A stretch of 64,000 bases of DNA from Takifugu bimaculatus (taxonomy: Eukaryota > Chordata > Actinopteri > Tetraodontiformes > Tetraodontidae). This document shows, one piece after another, positions 23,167 to 34,882 of the stretch (the first letter of the stretch is position 1; each line of letters starts with the position of its first letter). The stretch lies in NCBI GenBank assembly GCA_004026145.2, contig CP034991.1, forward strand, positions 17,833,741-17,897,740. Reading direction: 5' to 3'. Position numbers and translations under genes: made by a program. The notes beneath the pieces are model-generated. The model searched no databases. It saw nothing but the letters and a program-made list of their open reading frames with translations, and had not been told where the DNA came from.

Positions 23167-25011
23167 TCACGTCCTCAGTGGAGCTCCGATCTGGTGTCGA
23201 CACAGCGGGCAGTTGCCAAACTCCAGGATGATTCTGCCGGCGCAGCTCTGACAGAGACACAGATGACCACAAGTCAAAGTGTTGGTGGCCTCTCTTTCCA
23301 TGCACACCACACAGTCTGTCCCCTCGTTATCTGTCAACAAAAGAGCGTTCACAAGGTTGACATCAGAGCCGCGTTGTCGCAGGACAGCACCGTCGCTTCT
23401 CCGGGAACAACAGAAGCCACATTTGGATGTTTGGACTGACCTGCTGGGAGCTTTCTGTGATGACAGGACGTGTCCTCAGAACTGGTCCTGTCAGGGGTCA
23501 CGCTGCTGCGGCCAATATCAGGTAGGATGATGTGTTGAGGCGCAGGACAGGATCGCTTCGTAAGGAACCTTCCTCGTTTTTCTGAGCCTGTGTGGAAGAG
23601 CAGAGACATTAAACAGGCTGGTCTACTCTACCAGAGAAACATCCTGCAAATACCTTGAAACAAGAACAAGAAAAACAGGCTGCAGCAGCAGCAACAAGGT
23701 TGTTCTGGGCCAGTTGTGAACTCACCTTGGAGGTAAATGCAGCTTGTTTGTCCATAGATGTCAATCATGGCCCACAGCGGCCTGCTGACATCGACTCCGC
23801 TGAGAATCTCCTCATCTCTGTTGCTGTTGTTGACGCGCATATACACCTTTCCTCCAGAAGATACCCAGAACTTCAGCTCTGAACCGACCGTGCAGCAGGA
23901 TTCATGCACAGCGATCGCCCAGTGGCCCGGTTTCTGGGTGAGGTCGGGTATGGCCATGGGGGGGAGGGGCAGCCCTCTGGCTGCAGGGTGCACGTTGGTA
24001 AAGCCCAGGCGCAGGGCGCCGTGCCAGCCCGCTGTAGTCGTCACCACCTTCAGATGGATCTTCTCCTGGATCCCCAGCGGGCGGCTGCTGAACACCAGGC
24101 CGTTTTTGAAGGTTGATCCGCCCCCTCCTGGCGAGCCGACCGCCCTGACTCAGGCTGACCTTGTCTCCAAAGACCTGACAGTGGAAGGTCAGAGGGCCGA
24201 GGCAGGAACCACCACAGCGGTGGGACAGCATCGACTCCACACCTGCAACGGCACAAACCCACTTAAAAATCTGCTGCCATCAACAAACGCTGCTTTTCTC
24301 TCTAAAAACACAAAGATTTGTTGTTCAAAAATGGGCCCATCCGCATCTGTGATGCTGCTTCCTGTAAATGCGGTGGAAGCAGATTCTCAGAACACAAACA
24401 GTCTTACCAGAAGCTGCAGACTTTTACTTTCATTTTGATTCACCGCAACTGATAACAACCAGTAATAACCCTTTACTGCTCGACGGCCCTAAGGTGTCGA
24501 CAGAAGAAGTATGGTAACTATTGATGTGTCAGATGACCCAGTTAGAGGTTTGATGGGAACACTTACACACATCATTCAGCACCTGCAGCTTCAGTTTCAC
24601 CTTGTTAAATTAATTCACTTCTTCCAGTTATTTGAACTGGAAGCTGTTGAACACTTGACACCATTTATTCCCAAACTAACTAGTCCCACAGTTGCTTCCT
24701 CTTTTTCTCTCTGATTGAATGGTGCTCATAAAGATAAGAGCCAACCTGCCGATCTTCTTTTTACAGTTTTTAAGAGTATAAAGGAAATCTTAATGCTATT
24801 TCAAACAAGATCGACCTTCGTAGAACACCAACAGTAATGTGAGTGAGCCCATCAGCACCACAACCATGTGGCTGAAAGTCCCAGGACGTTCCTGTTCTGT
24901 GCTTAAAAACCAGCCACAAACATGCAAAGCAGCGAGTGTCGATGAGATTCCAGCTGAAGCTCCCGAGATTCAAGTCTCACCAGAATAATGTGCGTCGGGA
25001 TCCTTCGTCAT
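23167..25011 (-). pseudogene. neurl3-like: NEURL3-like copy 6, frameshift early in the NHR exon
   Basis: Exons by homology are 24981-25011, 23726-24242, 23441-23587 and 23167-23330. Exon 2 is 517 nt; a C run near 24120-24125 has one more C (CCGCCCCCTCC against CCGCCCCTCC). The frame is lost about 30 residues into the NHR, so no functional E3 can be made from this reading. An internal ATG in the original frame (Met at 24095, codon GTG in the sequence track, so not a true ATG) gives no obvious rescue. Splice sites, linker and RING exons are intact. As in copies 2 and 5, the lesion is a single base in a homopolymer. Confidence 0.8.
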
Positions 25012-26459
25012 CCTGAGGACGTTGCTGCTGATGATCTGTTTGTAGATGATCTGTTGATAGTTGTGATGAAGAGGGAGTGGAGGCGCTATTTAAGACAGGC
25101 GCACGTGCTCCACCAACACAAACACTGGATGGGAGGGACCGAGGGCTGAGTCTAACTTTGGAAAAGTACCTGAAGTGCTGGGACTTTACTGTCCTGTGTG
25201 TGATTTCATTTAAATCGTATTGTGGCGGTAATAAAACGCAATCATGAGGTCCGGACCATGAAGGCTATAAACATGTTTAGTTGATGCTGGAGCCTCAGTG
25301 GCTGCTGAACATTGAACATCTGTGCTGACTTTGAGCTTCCCTCACCTGAGACAGGCTCACCACGACCACCAGCCCATCACAGCAATGGTCTATTGGCCCC
25401 CCCCCCCCCCCACACACACACACACACACCTTCATAATAGTGGTAATCACCGATGGAGAGATTAAAGTTGTTTTCTACATGTGTTTTGGACAGCCCGTGT
25501 CAGTCTGCAGAACGCTCTGAATTCTCTGTATCCACCACACCCAAAACGATATGGATCAAGATGGACCGACTGTTTTTTGGCTCTTTAGACTCTGCTGAAG
25601 CTGAAGGAAGCTTTAAGGAAGCGCCTCATGTTGTGAAACCTGTTTGTCATGTTTATCTCTCGTTACGGGCTATTTTACACAGGCTATTTTAGGTCACCTT
25701 CAGAACTCTTTCTTATATTGTCTGTGAAGGTTCTCAGTCATCCAGGTGATGGTGGTTCTGGTAGCTGAATGTAGCAGCTGGACTGTTGGAGTTTCTTGAA
25801 GACGTTTCACCTCTCATCCACGAGGCTTCACAAGTGGCTGCTAACGAACCCCATTGAGTCAGTGGAAGTTTCAACCAGCTGCATATGAGGGCTGGAGCAG
25901 CCAACAACCAGGCCCCGACTGTTAATGGCCCATGAAGAGTATCTGGAACTCCCCAACAGTCAGAACTGAAGAAGCTTCTTGGATGAGAGGTGAAAGGTCT
26001 TCAAGAAACTCCAACAGTCCAGTTGCTGTGATTCAACTACCAGAATGATTTTCTTATATTGTAGTTACAGATTAATGTTTCATCTGAAGGCATCACAACG
26101 TTTTGGTCCAGAAAGTGGTTCTGTGTGACACTTTTATATGAAGGAGTCACTTATCACATGAAATAAAATTCTCAATCATGTTGTTTGTTTGTCTTTTAAT
26201 GGAACATGTGTATTTATTTACAACATGGTTACATTGAACCATGTTAATATATTAACATATTAGAGTTTCTTCATCTTTACACCAAGTCTTCACTGAAGCT
26301 CAGTCTTAAAGGTTTCACAGCTCTGGATAAAATCTTGCTTTTTACATTAACTATACATTTAGAGGAACTATACATATTGAGGGACTATACATATTGAGGA
26401 ACTGTACATATTGAGGAACTGTACATTTAGAGTCTCTGAGCAGCTTCACAGCTTCGTCA

Positions 26460-28314
26460 TCACGTCCTCAGTGGAGCTCCGATCTGGTGTCGACACAGCG
26501 GGCAGTTGCCAAACTCCAGGATGATTCTGCCGGCGCAGCTCTGACAGAGACACAGATGACCACAAGTCAAAGTGTTGGTGGCCTCTCTTTCCATGCACAC
26601 CACACAGTCTGTCCCCTCGTTATCTGTCAACAAAAGAGCGTTCACAAGGTTGACATCAGAGCCGCGTTGTCGCAGGACAGCACCGTCGCTTCTCCGGGAA
26701 CGACAGAAGCCACATTTGGATGTTTGGACTGACCTGCTGGGAGCTTTCTGTGATGACAGGACGTGTCCTCACAACTGGTCCTGTCAGGGGTCACGCTGCT
26801 GCGGCCAATATCAGGTAGGATGATGTGTTGAGGCGCAGGACAGGATCGCTTCGTACAGAACCCTTCTCGTTTTTCTGAGCCTGTGTGGAAGAGCAGAGAC
26901 ATTAAACAGGCTGGTCTACTCTACCAGAGAAACATCCTGCAAATACCTTGAAACAAGAACAAGAAAACAGGCTGCAGCAGCAGCAACAAGGTTGTTCTGG
27001 GCCAGTTGTGAACTCACCTTGGAGGTAAATGCAGCTTGTTTGTCCATAGATGTCAATCATGGCCCACAGCGGCCTGCTGACATCGACTCCGCTGAGAATC
27101 TCCTCATCTCTGTTGCTGTTGTTGACGCGCATATACACCTTTCCTCCAGAAGATACCCAGAACTTCAGCTCTGAACCGACCGTGCAGCAGGATTCATGCA
27201 CAGCGACCGCCCAGTGGCCCGGTTTCTGGGTGAGGTCGGGTATGGCCATGGGGGGGAGGGGCAGCCCTCTGGCTGCAGGGTGCACGTTGGTGAAGCCCAG
27301 GCGCAGGGCGCCGTGCCAGCCCGCTGTAGTCGTCACCACCTTCAGATGGATCTTCTCCTGGATCCCCAGCGGGCGGCTGCTGAACACCAGGCCGTTTTTG
27401 AAGGTTGATCCGCCCCTCCTGGCGAGCCGACCGCCCTGACTCAGGCTGACCTTGTCTCCAAAGACCTGACAGTGGAAGGTCAGAGGGCCGAGGCAGGAAC
27501 CACCACAGCGGTGGGACAGCATCGACTCCACACCTGCAACGGCACAAACCCACTTAAAAATCTGCTGCCATCAACAAACGCTGCTTTTCTCTCTAAAAAC
27601 ACAAAGATTTGTTGTTCAAAAATGGGCCCATCCGCATCTGTGATGCTGCTTCCTGTAAATGCGGTGGAAGCAGATTCTCAGAACACAAACAGTCTTACCA
27701 GAAGCTGCAGACTTTTACTTTCATTTTGATTCACCGCAACTGATAACAACCAGTAATAACCCTTTACTGCTCGACGGCCCTTTATTACACCCTAAGGTGT
27801 CGAGAGAAGAAATATGGTAACTATTGATGTGTCAGATGATCCAGTTAGAGGTTTGATGGGAACACTTACACACATCATTCAGCACCTGCAGCTTCAGTTT
27901 CACCTTGTTAAATTAATTCACTTCTTCCAGTTATTTGAACTGGAAGCTGTTGAACACTTGACACCATTTATTCCCAAACTAACTAGTCCCACAGTTGCTT
28001 CCTCTTTTTCTCTCTGATTGAATGGTGCTCATAAAGATAAGAGCCAACCTGCCGATCTTCTTTTTACAGTTTTTAAGAGTATAAAGGAAATCTTAATGCT
28101 ATTTCAAACAAGATCGACCTTCGTAGAACACCAACAGTAATGTGAGTGAGCCCATCAGCACCACAACCATGTGGCTGAAAGTCCCCTGACGTTCCTGTTC
28201 TGTGCTTAAAAACCAGCCACAATCATGCAAAGCAGCGAGTGTCGATGAGATTCCAGCTGAAGCTCCCGAGATTCAAGTCTCACCAGAATAATGTGCGTCG
28301 GGATCCTTCGTCAT
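26460..28314 (-). CDS. neurl3-like: NEURL3-like E3 ubiquitin ligase, copy 7 (intact, outermost)
   Basis: Exons are 28284-28314, 27018-27533, 26734-26880 and 26460-26623, 285 aa, frame open throughout. Intron 1 has an extra 12 bp (around TTTATTACAC, 27781-27792) and a handful of substitutions not seen in the inner units. Intron 2 lacks one A of an A run. Its 5' flank beyond 28586 keeps homology to the flank of copy 1 (GTGGATTCCCC block) for about 60 bp and then diverges, so it best represents the ancestral unit of the array. Its upstream neighbour is the nkx6.3 promoter region. Confidence 0.87.
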
Positions 28315-28589
28315 CCTGAGGACGTTGCTGCTGATGATCTGTTTGTAGATGATCTGATGATAGTTGTGATGAAGAGGGAGTGGAGGCGCTATTTAAGACA
28401 GGCGCACGTGCTCCACCAACACAAACACTAGATGGGAGGGACCGAGGGCTGAGTCTAACTTTGGAAAAGTACCTGAAGTGCTGGGACTTTACTGTCCTGT
28501 GTGTGATTTCTTTTAAATCGTATTGTGGCGGTAATAAAACGCAATCATGAGGTCCGGACCATGAAGGCTATAAACATGTTTAGTTGATA

Positions 28590-29560
28590 CCTGACACATG
28601 TGGATTCCCCGTGTTCTGTTGAAGATCGTCCTCTGTGGCCTTTAAACTGTGTCTTTCACATACATGAAAACAAGAAAGTAACAGACCTGTTCATTTGCTG
28701 ACTCGCATCAAGCATTCCTGAAGGGATTTTTACTAGATTATTTTAAGTAATCAGCAACAATTTCAGGTATATTTTAAGAGCAACACACAAAAAGTCAGAT
28801 TTTAGTTTTACATCTGGTGCAATTATTAATATACATGATTTTGACTCCTGCTAAAGAGGGATTACATTATTTCCATCATTAGTTTGATGTGACATTATGG
28901 AAACAAAACAGCAAACAACTCTTTTAAGGAAGCATTTCTAAAGATTAATGAAGAATGAATCCTCTATCAGGCTGCAGGTTGAACGATTTCCAAAAGCTGC
29001 CTGATAACACAGACATGGAAAATTACCACAGGAAGTGATATTAGTGCACACAGAGACGTGGTGAAAGTTGTCTCCCTCTAAAGGAACTTGCAGAAATACC
29101 CAGAAAACAGGGTCATGTGACAGGATGTGTCCATAACTGGAAATTCCAAGATGACATCATTACTCTTGGAAAATTCCAAACCCTACCGTCTGTAATTGAG
29201 AACTGCCAGCATGTTGTTAGCTTGCGTCCCAAAGCCTGGGGACTGTTTTAGAGCTGCTGACCTCTCCTGCGTGACGCTGGGCAGATGAGACGACTGGTAA
29301 TAACGCCAAAAAAATCTGTCTTTGCACATTTAAAAGAATAATCTCTCCTTCCTCTCCTCCAGGGTTCATGCTGTTGTGGGACTCAACAGCTACAACGTGT
29401 ACAGATGTGCAAACATGTGTGACAGCTTCCTGTTCATTTCACGTTCTTTATAAAGCCTTAATAGAAAAAGCCTGAATTCTGTTTCTCAAACATGCATCAG
29501 GAAACAGAGCACATCTCCTCCTCCCCCTCCTCCTCCCCGGTGCACCATAGGCTCAGCTGG
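28590..29560. other. Intergenic: array edge to nkx6.3 upstream region
   Basis: No convincing gene is present. The first 60 bp matches the 5' flank of copy 1, and the rest is unique, AT-rich sequence. I looked for the mir-486 mature sequence, which in other vertebrates lies near ANK1/NKX6-3, and did not find it. Confidence 0.5.
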
Positions 29561-29830
29561 CTCTCGGTCAGACATGGCAGGCCATCAAAAAATCAACTTG
29601 TTCCCACTCCACCTGTTCAAAAAACTATTAATCTGCTGCCGTCCAATAAAGGCTTTGCTTGCGGGCCGGAGCCAATGGGAGGGCATTAAGACCATTAGAG
29701 TCCGGCCAATCCCAAGCTGCTTCTTAATGTGGCCTATGTGTTTGCAGGTGCCACTCCATTTCCAGTTCCTCCTTATTTATGATATGTGTGGAGGGAGCCG
29801 GCAGGAGGTCGTAGGTGGTCTCTAAAGCCT
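29560..29830 (+). promoter_or_regulatory. Putative nkx6.3 promoter region with three CCAAT boxes
   Basis: Three CCAAT motifs in the same orientation lie at 29643-29647, 29672-29676 and 29706-29710, spaced 29 and 34 bp apart. They are followed by a TATA-like TTATTTATG near 29773-29781. The block is richer in ordered motifs than its surroundings and lies about 300 bp upstream of the nkx6.3 start codon. The transcription start is inferred to be near 29810. Confidence 0.45.
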
Positions 29831-30078
29831 GTGTCCACACGGCTGGCCCCAGACCGCAGACATGGGATTATCACGGACCACGCTGTGTCTTAGAAGACTT
29901 GAGGGTAAAGACTTCCTCACGCAGTAGCTACTTTTGCGTCACCGGGGACTTTTTAACAGCGCCTTTGTGCACTCCTTAATTCCACCATCCTTAGGACAGT
30001 GGGCGTCAGAGCCATCCCCAGGTCTTCTCCCGCCTGGATGCTGTACTGAGACCCGGAGGCAGAGTCACGCGCAGCCAC

Positions 30079-31430
30079 ATGGATCCGAACATCCAGGGGT
30101 CTTTCCTGTTCACCAACAGCCTGAACCAATTTCCCTCGGACCTGAAGGCCCCGATGTGCCAGTACTCGGTGTCCAATTCCTTCTACAAGCTCAACCCGGG
30201 CCTCAACAGCCAGCTGCAGGCGGGCACCCCACACGGCATCAGCGACATCCTGAGCCGCTCCATGATGGGCATGGGCTCCACGGGCACCACCACGCTGCTG
30301 TCGGGATACTCCACCATGGGGGGGTTCGGCCCCTCGGTCAATAACGCGTCCGTGTACTACAACCGAGACTACAACTCTAACCTCGGCGGCTTCGCCAAGC
30401 CCGGCGCCGAGTGTCCCATGAAGGGTCGCAGCGTGAGCTGCTGGGCGGAGAGCGGCTGCGACTGGAGGGGAGGCAGGCAGCAGTGCGCCAACAGTGAGTC
30501 GGCACCCACGACATCATCGGCACCTGTAGACATCAGCCCACGCCGCTAGGTCATTCAGTCCACACGGCTTTTATTCACCGCGACAATAACACGTTTGATT
30601 TGTCATAAACAATTGAGTTTTAAGGTGGAATTAGGAACATTTCTAAGGAAATTGACTGTTATTTTGTGCCGCTTTCACGCGATATATGAAGGATGTTGCA
30701 AATACATTCATGTTGAGCGAATAGTGCACTCGAGCGGGATGTCTTTTTTACCCTCTCTCTGTGTTTAGGCAGCGGTCCCCTGGAAGAGGTGCCTGGCAGG
30801 AAGAAACACACCAGACCAACATTCAGCGGCCATCAGATCTTCACTCTGGAGAAAACGTTTGAGCAGACAAAGTACTTGGCAGGACCTGAACGAGCGAGAC
30901 TGGCTTATTCTCTGGGCATGAGCGAATCCCAAGTCAAGGTAAAGATGCGGCGTGAGGATGGAAGGCTGGAGGAGAAGGTCGCCCAAAATACAGACTCATA
31001 ATTATAGAACTATTAGATGTTTGTTTTATGTATGGAATATTGTGTCTCTATGCACTTTAGTAGAAATTGTTAGAGATTTAAAAAAAAAATCCGTAAGCTA
31101 TTGAATCCTTGTGCGTTAGGGTACATAACATAATAAATAATTGATTGCGCAACTATCAGGGATTTGGATCTTGTGGTAACTCGCTCCGTTCCTCTGCAGG
31201 TGTGGTTCCAGAACCGGCGCACCAAGTGGCGGAAGAAAAGCGCGTCGGAGCCGAGCTCCACGCAGTCCAGTCAGGGAGCTCCGGGCGGAGACACCTCGGA
31301 GAACGAGGTGGAGGACGAGGAGTACAACAAGCCGCTGGACCCCGATTCGGACGACGACAAGATCCGCCTGCTGCTGCGCAAACACCGCCGGGCCTTCTCC
31401 GTGCTGCGCCTCGGGCCGCACCACGTCTGA
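30079..31430 (+). CDS. nkx6.3: NK6 homeobox transcription factor (3 exons, 271 aa)
   Basis: Exons are 30079-30493, 30769-30938 and 31200-31430, with GT-AG introns in phases 1 and 0. The N-terminus has FLFTN and APMCQYSV..NSFYKLNPGL, diagnostic for NKX6-3, and an eh1-like repressor motif GISDILSRS at residues 53-61. A WAESGCDWRGGRQQC block follows. The homeodomain spans residues 150-209 with VWFQNRR in helix 3; N200 is the invariant N51, and an intron splits the homeodomain just before V196, as in other NK6 genes. The acidic C-terminus (SENEVEDEEYNKPLDPDSDD) is also family-typical. NKX6-3 is a nuclear transcription factor of stomach epithelium and some neural cells. The total length is close to human (265 aa). 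The frame is intact and Met1 fits the family N-terminus. Confidence 0.94.
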
Positions 31431-31637
31431 CCGGTCGCGACCGACCTGCGTGCACGGACGCCACCTGACACGCGCCGGGCATGCCGGGAAAATTGACTGG
31501 TTCCAACGTGCATCGTGGTTATTGAAGCGAAAAACTAAATTCAAAGTACGTGACGCAACAGGTCGATAGTGGCATTAGACAGGTCAAAGGGTTTGTAGAT
31601 ACTTGAGCAAAAGTTAATTTTTGTCACTAATTCTATC

Positions 31638-31662
31638 GTGTGTGTGTGTGTGTGTGTGTGTG
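31638..31662. repeat. (GT)n microsatellite
   Basis: Uninterrupted GT dinucleotides in the nkx6.3 3' region, followed by a short (GA)n run. Confidence 0.9.
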
Positions 31663-32432
31663 CGCGAGAGAGAGAGTGAGAATGAAGTCACTTTCAGTGT
31701 CATTCACTTCCGCTGAAAATCCTTGCTGATAATATTAAAAAGATGACGAATTATTGCGTCAGCATGGAAAAATACCCATTCGAAAAAAATATAGTTTTGA
31801 CTTTATAACTCAGGAATTTAAAAAATGGAATGAATCAAAGAAAAATGACATCAGTGCTCTGAGGTATCTGCTGTAAAATTCCATTTAACTGTCCCCTCTT
31901 AATGATCCTTGTTGCAGCTGCGCTCCGGAAATCGTCCAGTTTTTATTCCCTTGAGAGCCCAGAACGCCGATGCTATGGAAAAAAACATGTAGAGCCCGCA
32001 TGATGCTCTTGATAATAATGCAATAGGAGATTATTAATGATTATTTGGTGTTTATTCCAGTCTGAAAATGTTAATAAAGAAATTCAGCGATAGAAAAAAC
32101 GTGCAAAGTCATCCTTTAAGAGATTTCTTGTACACAGCGCTGCAGTGCTCAAAAGACATGAACAATTACACAGAATAATCAGACAAAACAGTAAATTACG
32201 GAGTCATTTAGCAGGTCAGGCTGAGAAATGCTGAAGGGGTCGGAGGTCAATTTACTCCTAGGTACGCTTTAATCGGCGGTAACAACCCCAGCAACCCACT
32301 TCCACCTTAAACAGACCTGCTCGTTTCTACTTTAAGCCCAGCCAGAATCCACACACTTATTGTTTCATTTACATTCCGACATGTCAAGCGTTGTTCTCTC
32401 CCTGCAAACTGCAGCCGTCTGCTTCGAAGCAA

Positions 32433-32463
32433 TGGATTTCTCCGAGCCCAGAGGAGAAATCCA
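32433..32463. other. Perfect 11-bp inverted repeat (hairpin)
   Basis: TGGATTTCTCC is followed by a 9-nt loop and GGAGAAATCCA. The stem is perfect over 11 bp. No gene or T-run context explains it, and it could be a transcription factor site pair or chance. Confidence 0.4.
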
Positions 32464-34609
32464 ATTAGAGCTCGGACTCAGTCTCTTGATGGCTTGTCCT
32501 ATGAAGACGTTCAGTCTGAACAAAAGACGGCGAATATCAGAGGCCCGTCCAGCGTCGGGGCGCCGCTTCAACACCTCCTGTTTTAAAGGTTGTATTTCTC
32601 CTGCAATGACCGCTGTGGCTGAATTCAATAGATGCTGAATAACGGCTTCACATTAAAGGCATAGATTTTAAAAACAAATTCCGTCTAATGCGTACAGTAT
32701 ATAGTGTGATTTTGCTTCGATTGGTAGAAAATGTGCTCATCGTTTACGGCGGTCACAGCTCAGCTGAGCAGTCCGATACATTTGAATAGGAAATATTAGC
32801 ACATCCTGATCTAAACGGCTCAAATAAAGTGTCAACCGCTGCTCGTAGGTGTAAGCTGGAAAATTGACCACTCGTGCCAACACAATATATTTACATGGGT
32901 AATATTTTATTTACAAATTAATGCAAAATATCAGTGATATAATGCTGGACCAGTAATGTTGGACCAGTAAGCTAAACACACAGTGAGACTGGCCTACTGG
33001 TCCACTCCCAGGGTTTCAATGCTAAACAACCAAAATATTATTATACAGAGAAAACCTTGAATTAACACGTAAAATCATGCATAAAATCCTATTTGTATGA
33101 ATCTAAGACCATCAAACTGGGCAGGAGAAAAGAACATGTTTCACAAAGTGGGCGTACAGATAATGGATCTAACAATCTGCAAATTCCAAATAAAAATCTC
33201 TCATTTGGCAATGAAACCTAGAAGGAAGAACCACAGTTGCACAATAGACACAGCTATGACAGCTGCTGAGCAACAACTTAAGGAATAAAGCACTTAGTAG
33301 TTATAAAGGTTGGTATGGAAGGGAAACGTTGACTCCAGCAGCCTAAATCTGCAGGATAAACTCAGCCCCTCTACAGCATTACAACCACTATAGTCCATGT
33401 GATTTAACGTATCCTGACCATTCCATTCGCTATCCTAGTTAGCATCGGTTCTATGGAATTACTAGTTATCGGGCATACGTTTATGCTTCGACTTTGGTTA
33501 AAGTGGTTAAAGTAGTCAAGAGAGACAAATAAGACCGTGTGAAATGCTGTAGGGGTGAACATGGAAAAGATTTTAACGCTGCAGGGAGCATCTGAGAGAG
33601 CAGCTTTCATTTACTGGGTTTCTTTTACTCCCACAGCTAATCATTGGTACAATTCCTAACTAAAGACTAAATGGTTTAAAAATACCCAACAAAAAGAAAT
33701 CCTCGGTCTAACTCTTGATTTGAAATTTAGTACGTCTGAACCTTTAAAGGGATAAATAAGACAAAGGAGTGCCAGTGGAGTTGACCGTCGCGCACGGATG
33801 AGAATGCACGTACAGCGGGAGCGTGAGAGGGGACTCGTCTCTGGAGGTTGCTAATAAACCGGCTCGGTCCGGGAGTGTTTGTAGAGCCCGTCACGGTGGT
33901 GGGAAGGATGGTGGCGGAGCTGGGAGGAAGTGCCATTTCTACCTGCTGAGGACAAATAAACAAGCATTGCATCATGTCCCAGAGGAAACCGGTGGGTTCG
34001 GGCTGGACTGCTTGAACCCACCGGCTTTATCTGTGAATTTCTGGAATGTTTTGAAGAAAGAGAGGGTGGAATGAACTCCAGAGTAATCACCCTCCAGGGC
34101 AGGTACCAGCCTCCCTCAGCAGGTACGACTATCGGACTGAATTCTTTATCTTTATCAGTTTAAACTTTCACCTGACCCTTATTTTGGACCACTTGATGGC
34201 GAGTGGGATGATGGAACGATGGAAAACAGTTAAGACGCTCTGCAGAAGGAGGGTTGGTTTCACTGAAGGTTTCAGATTAGTCGGAGATTCCTCCGCTTGC
34301 TCCAAAATCTTAAGATGCTGCTTTCGAGTTCAACTAAAACTCATGTCAAAACTCATGTTACGTTGCCTTCCGTCAGACTTTCCCCAAATAAAATGGAACC
34401 TAATTATTGTCTGCCTGCATTTTGGTCCAGATTAGCAAGATTTCAAATGTAACAGAGCCATTTTGAGCAGGGATTAGGCCAAGCTCTGCACCACAACCTG
34501 GACTGGGTAGGCTCCGCACCCGATGGCCCCCAATTATATCGATCAATGGAGCCAGACTAAACGGATCAGCCCCTGAAACTCCGGGCCCGCTTCATATAAC
34601 GGCCTGGTT

Positions 34610-34790
34610 GACCAGAAATTTCCCAGAGTTCAACTCAGGTTAAACAACCTCCAGGCTGGATTATTGTAATTGAGTCCTTCTAGTCCCTACAGCTGGTCCA
34701 GGATGCTGCTGCTTGGGTGCTGACTAGAACCAGGAAAGAGACCACATTAGTCCAGTATTGGGTGGATTGGGGGAGGGGGTTGATCTATGA
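34610..34790 (+). mobile_element. Short L2-type LINE remnant
   Basis: One frame at about 34672-34760 reads LQLVQDAAAWVLTRTRKETT, the conserved thumb/C-terminal block (LQL-QNAAARLLTRT) of fish L2 reverse transcriptases. An in-frame upstream part resembles the LDYCN motif but is broken. Only a fragment remains. Confidence 0.6.
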
Positions 34791-34882
34791 TCAATCATCA
34801 TCAAAACTCTCTCAGTTTAAATGTGGGATATGTTCAGTGTGTACGTATAATGTGGGAAAATCCAGTGTCAGGCCAGGATAAA

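Larger units (their letters stand above)
8826..28586 (-). repeat. Six-unit head-to-tail array of NEURL3-like gene units (~3.29 kb each)
   Basis: Unit starts, at the shared GATGCTGGAGCCTCAGTGG, are 8826, 12121, 15416, 18713, 21993 and 25283, and the last unit ends near 28586. Unit lengths are 3295, 3295, 3297, 3280, 3290 and about 3303 bp. Each unit holds about 0.9 kb of spacer (poly-C/CA tract and a palindromic repeat), then a complete NEURL3-like gene on the minus strand with its promoter. Units differ by scattered substitutions, poly-C length and one-base indels, so the array is young or homogenised by gene conversion. At each internal junction AAACATGTTTAGTTGATG joins the 5' flank of one gene to the spacer of the next. 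Only the outermost unit continues into sequence homologous to the 5' flank of copy 1 (GTGGATTCCCC, GTGTTCTGTTGAAGATC). Confidence 0.95.
31431..34600. other. Intergenic region downstream of nkx6.3
   Basis: No supported gene. A candidate polyadenylation signal AATAAA for nkx6.3 lies at 32073-32078. There is a (GT)n run at 31638-31662 and an 11-bp stem hairpin at 32433-32463. The short open frames here (for example 33823-34074) have no recognisable domains or splice context. Confidence 0.5.

Noticed and set aside
28600..30078. mir-486 expected near nkx6.3/ank1
   Set aside because: Neither the mature sequence nor its complement was found by eye in the nkx6.3 flanks within the window.
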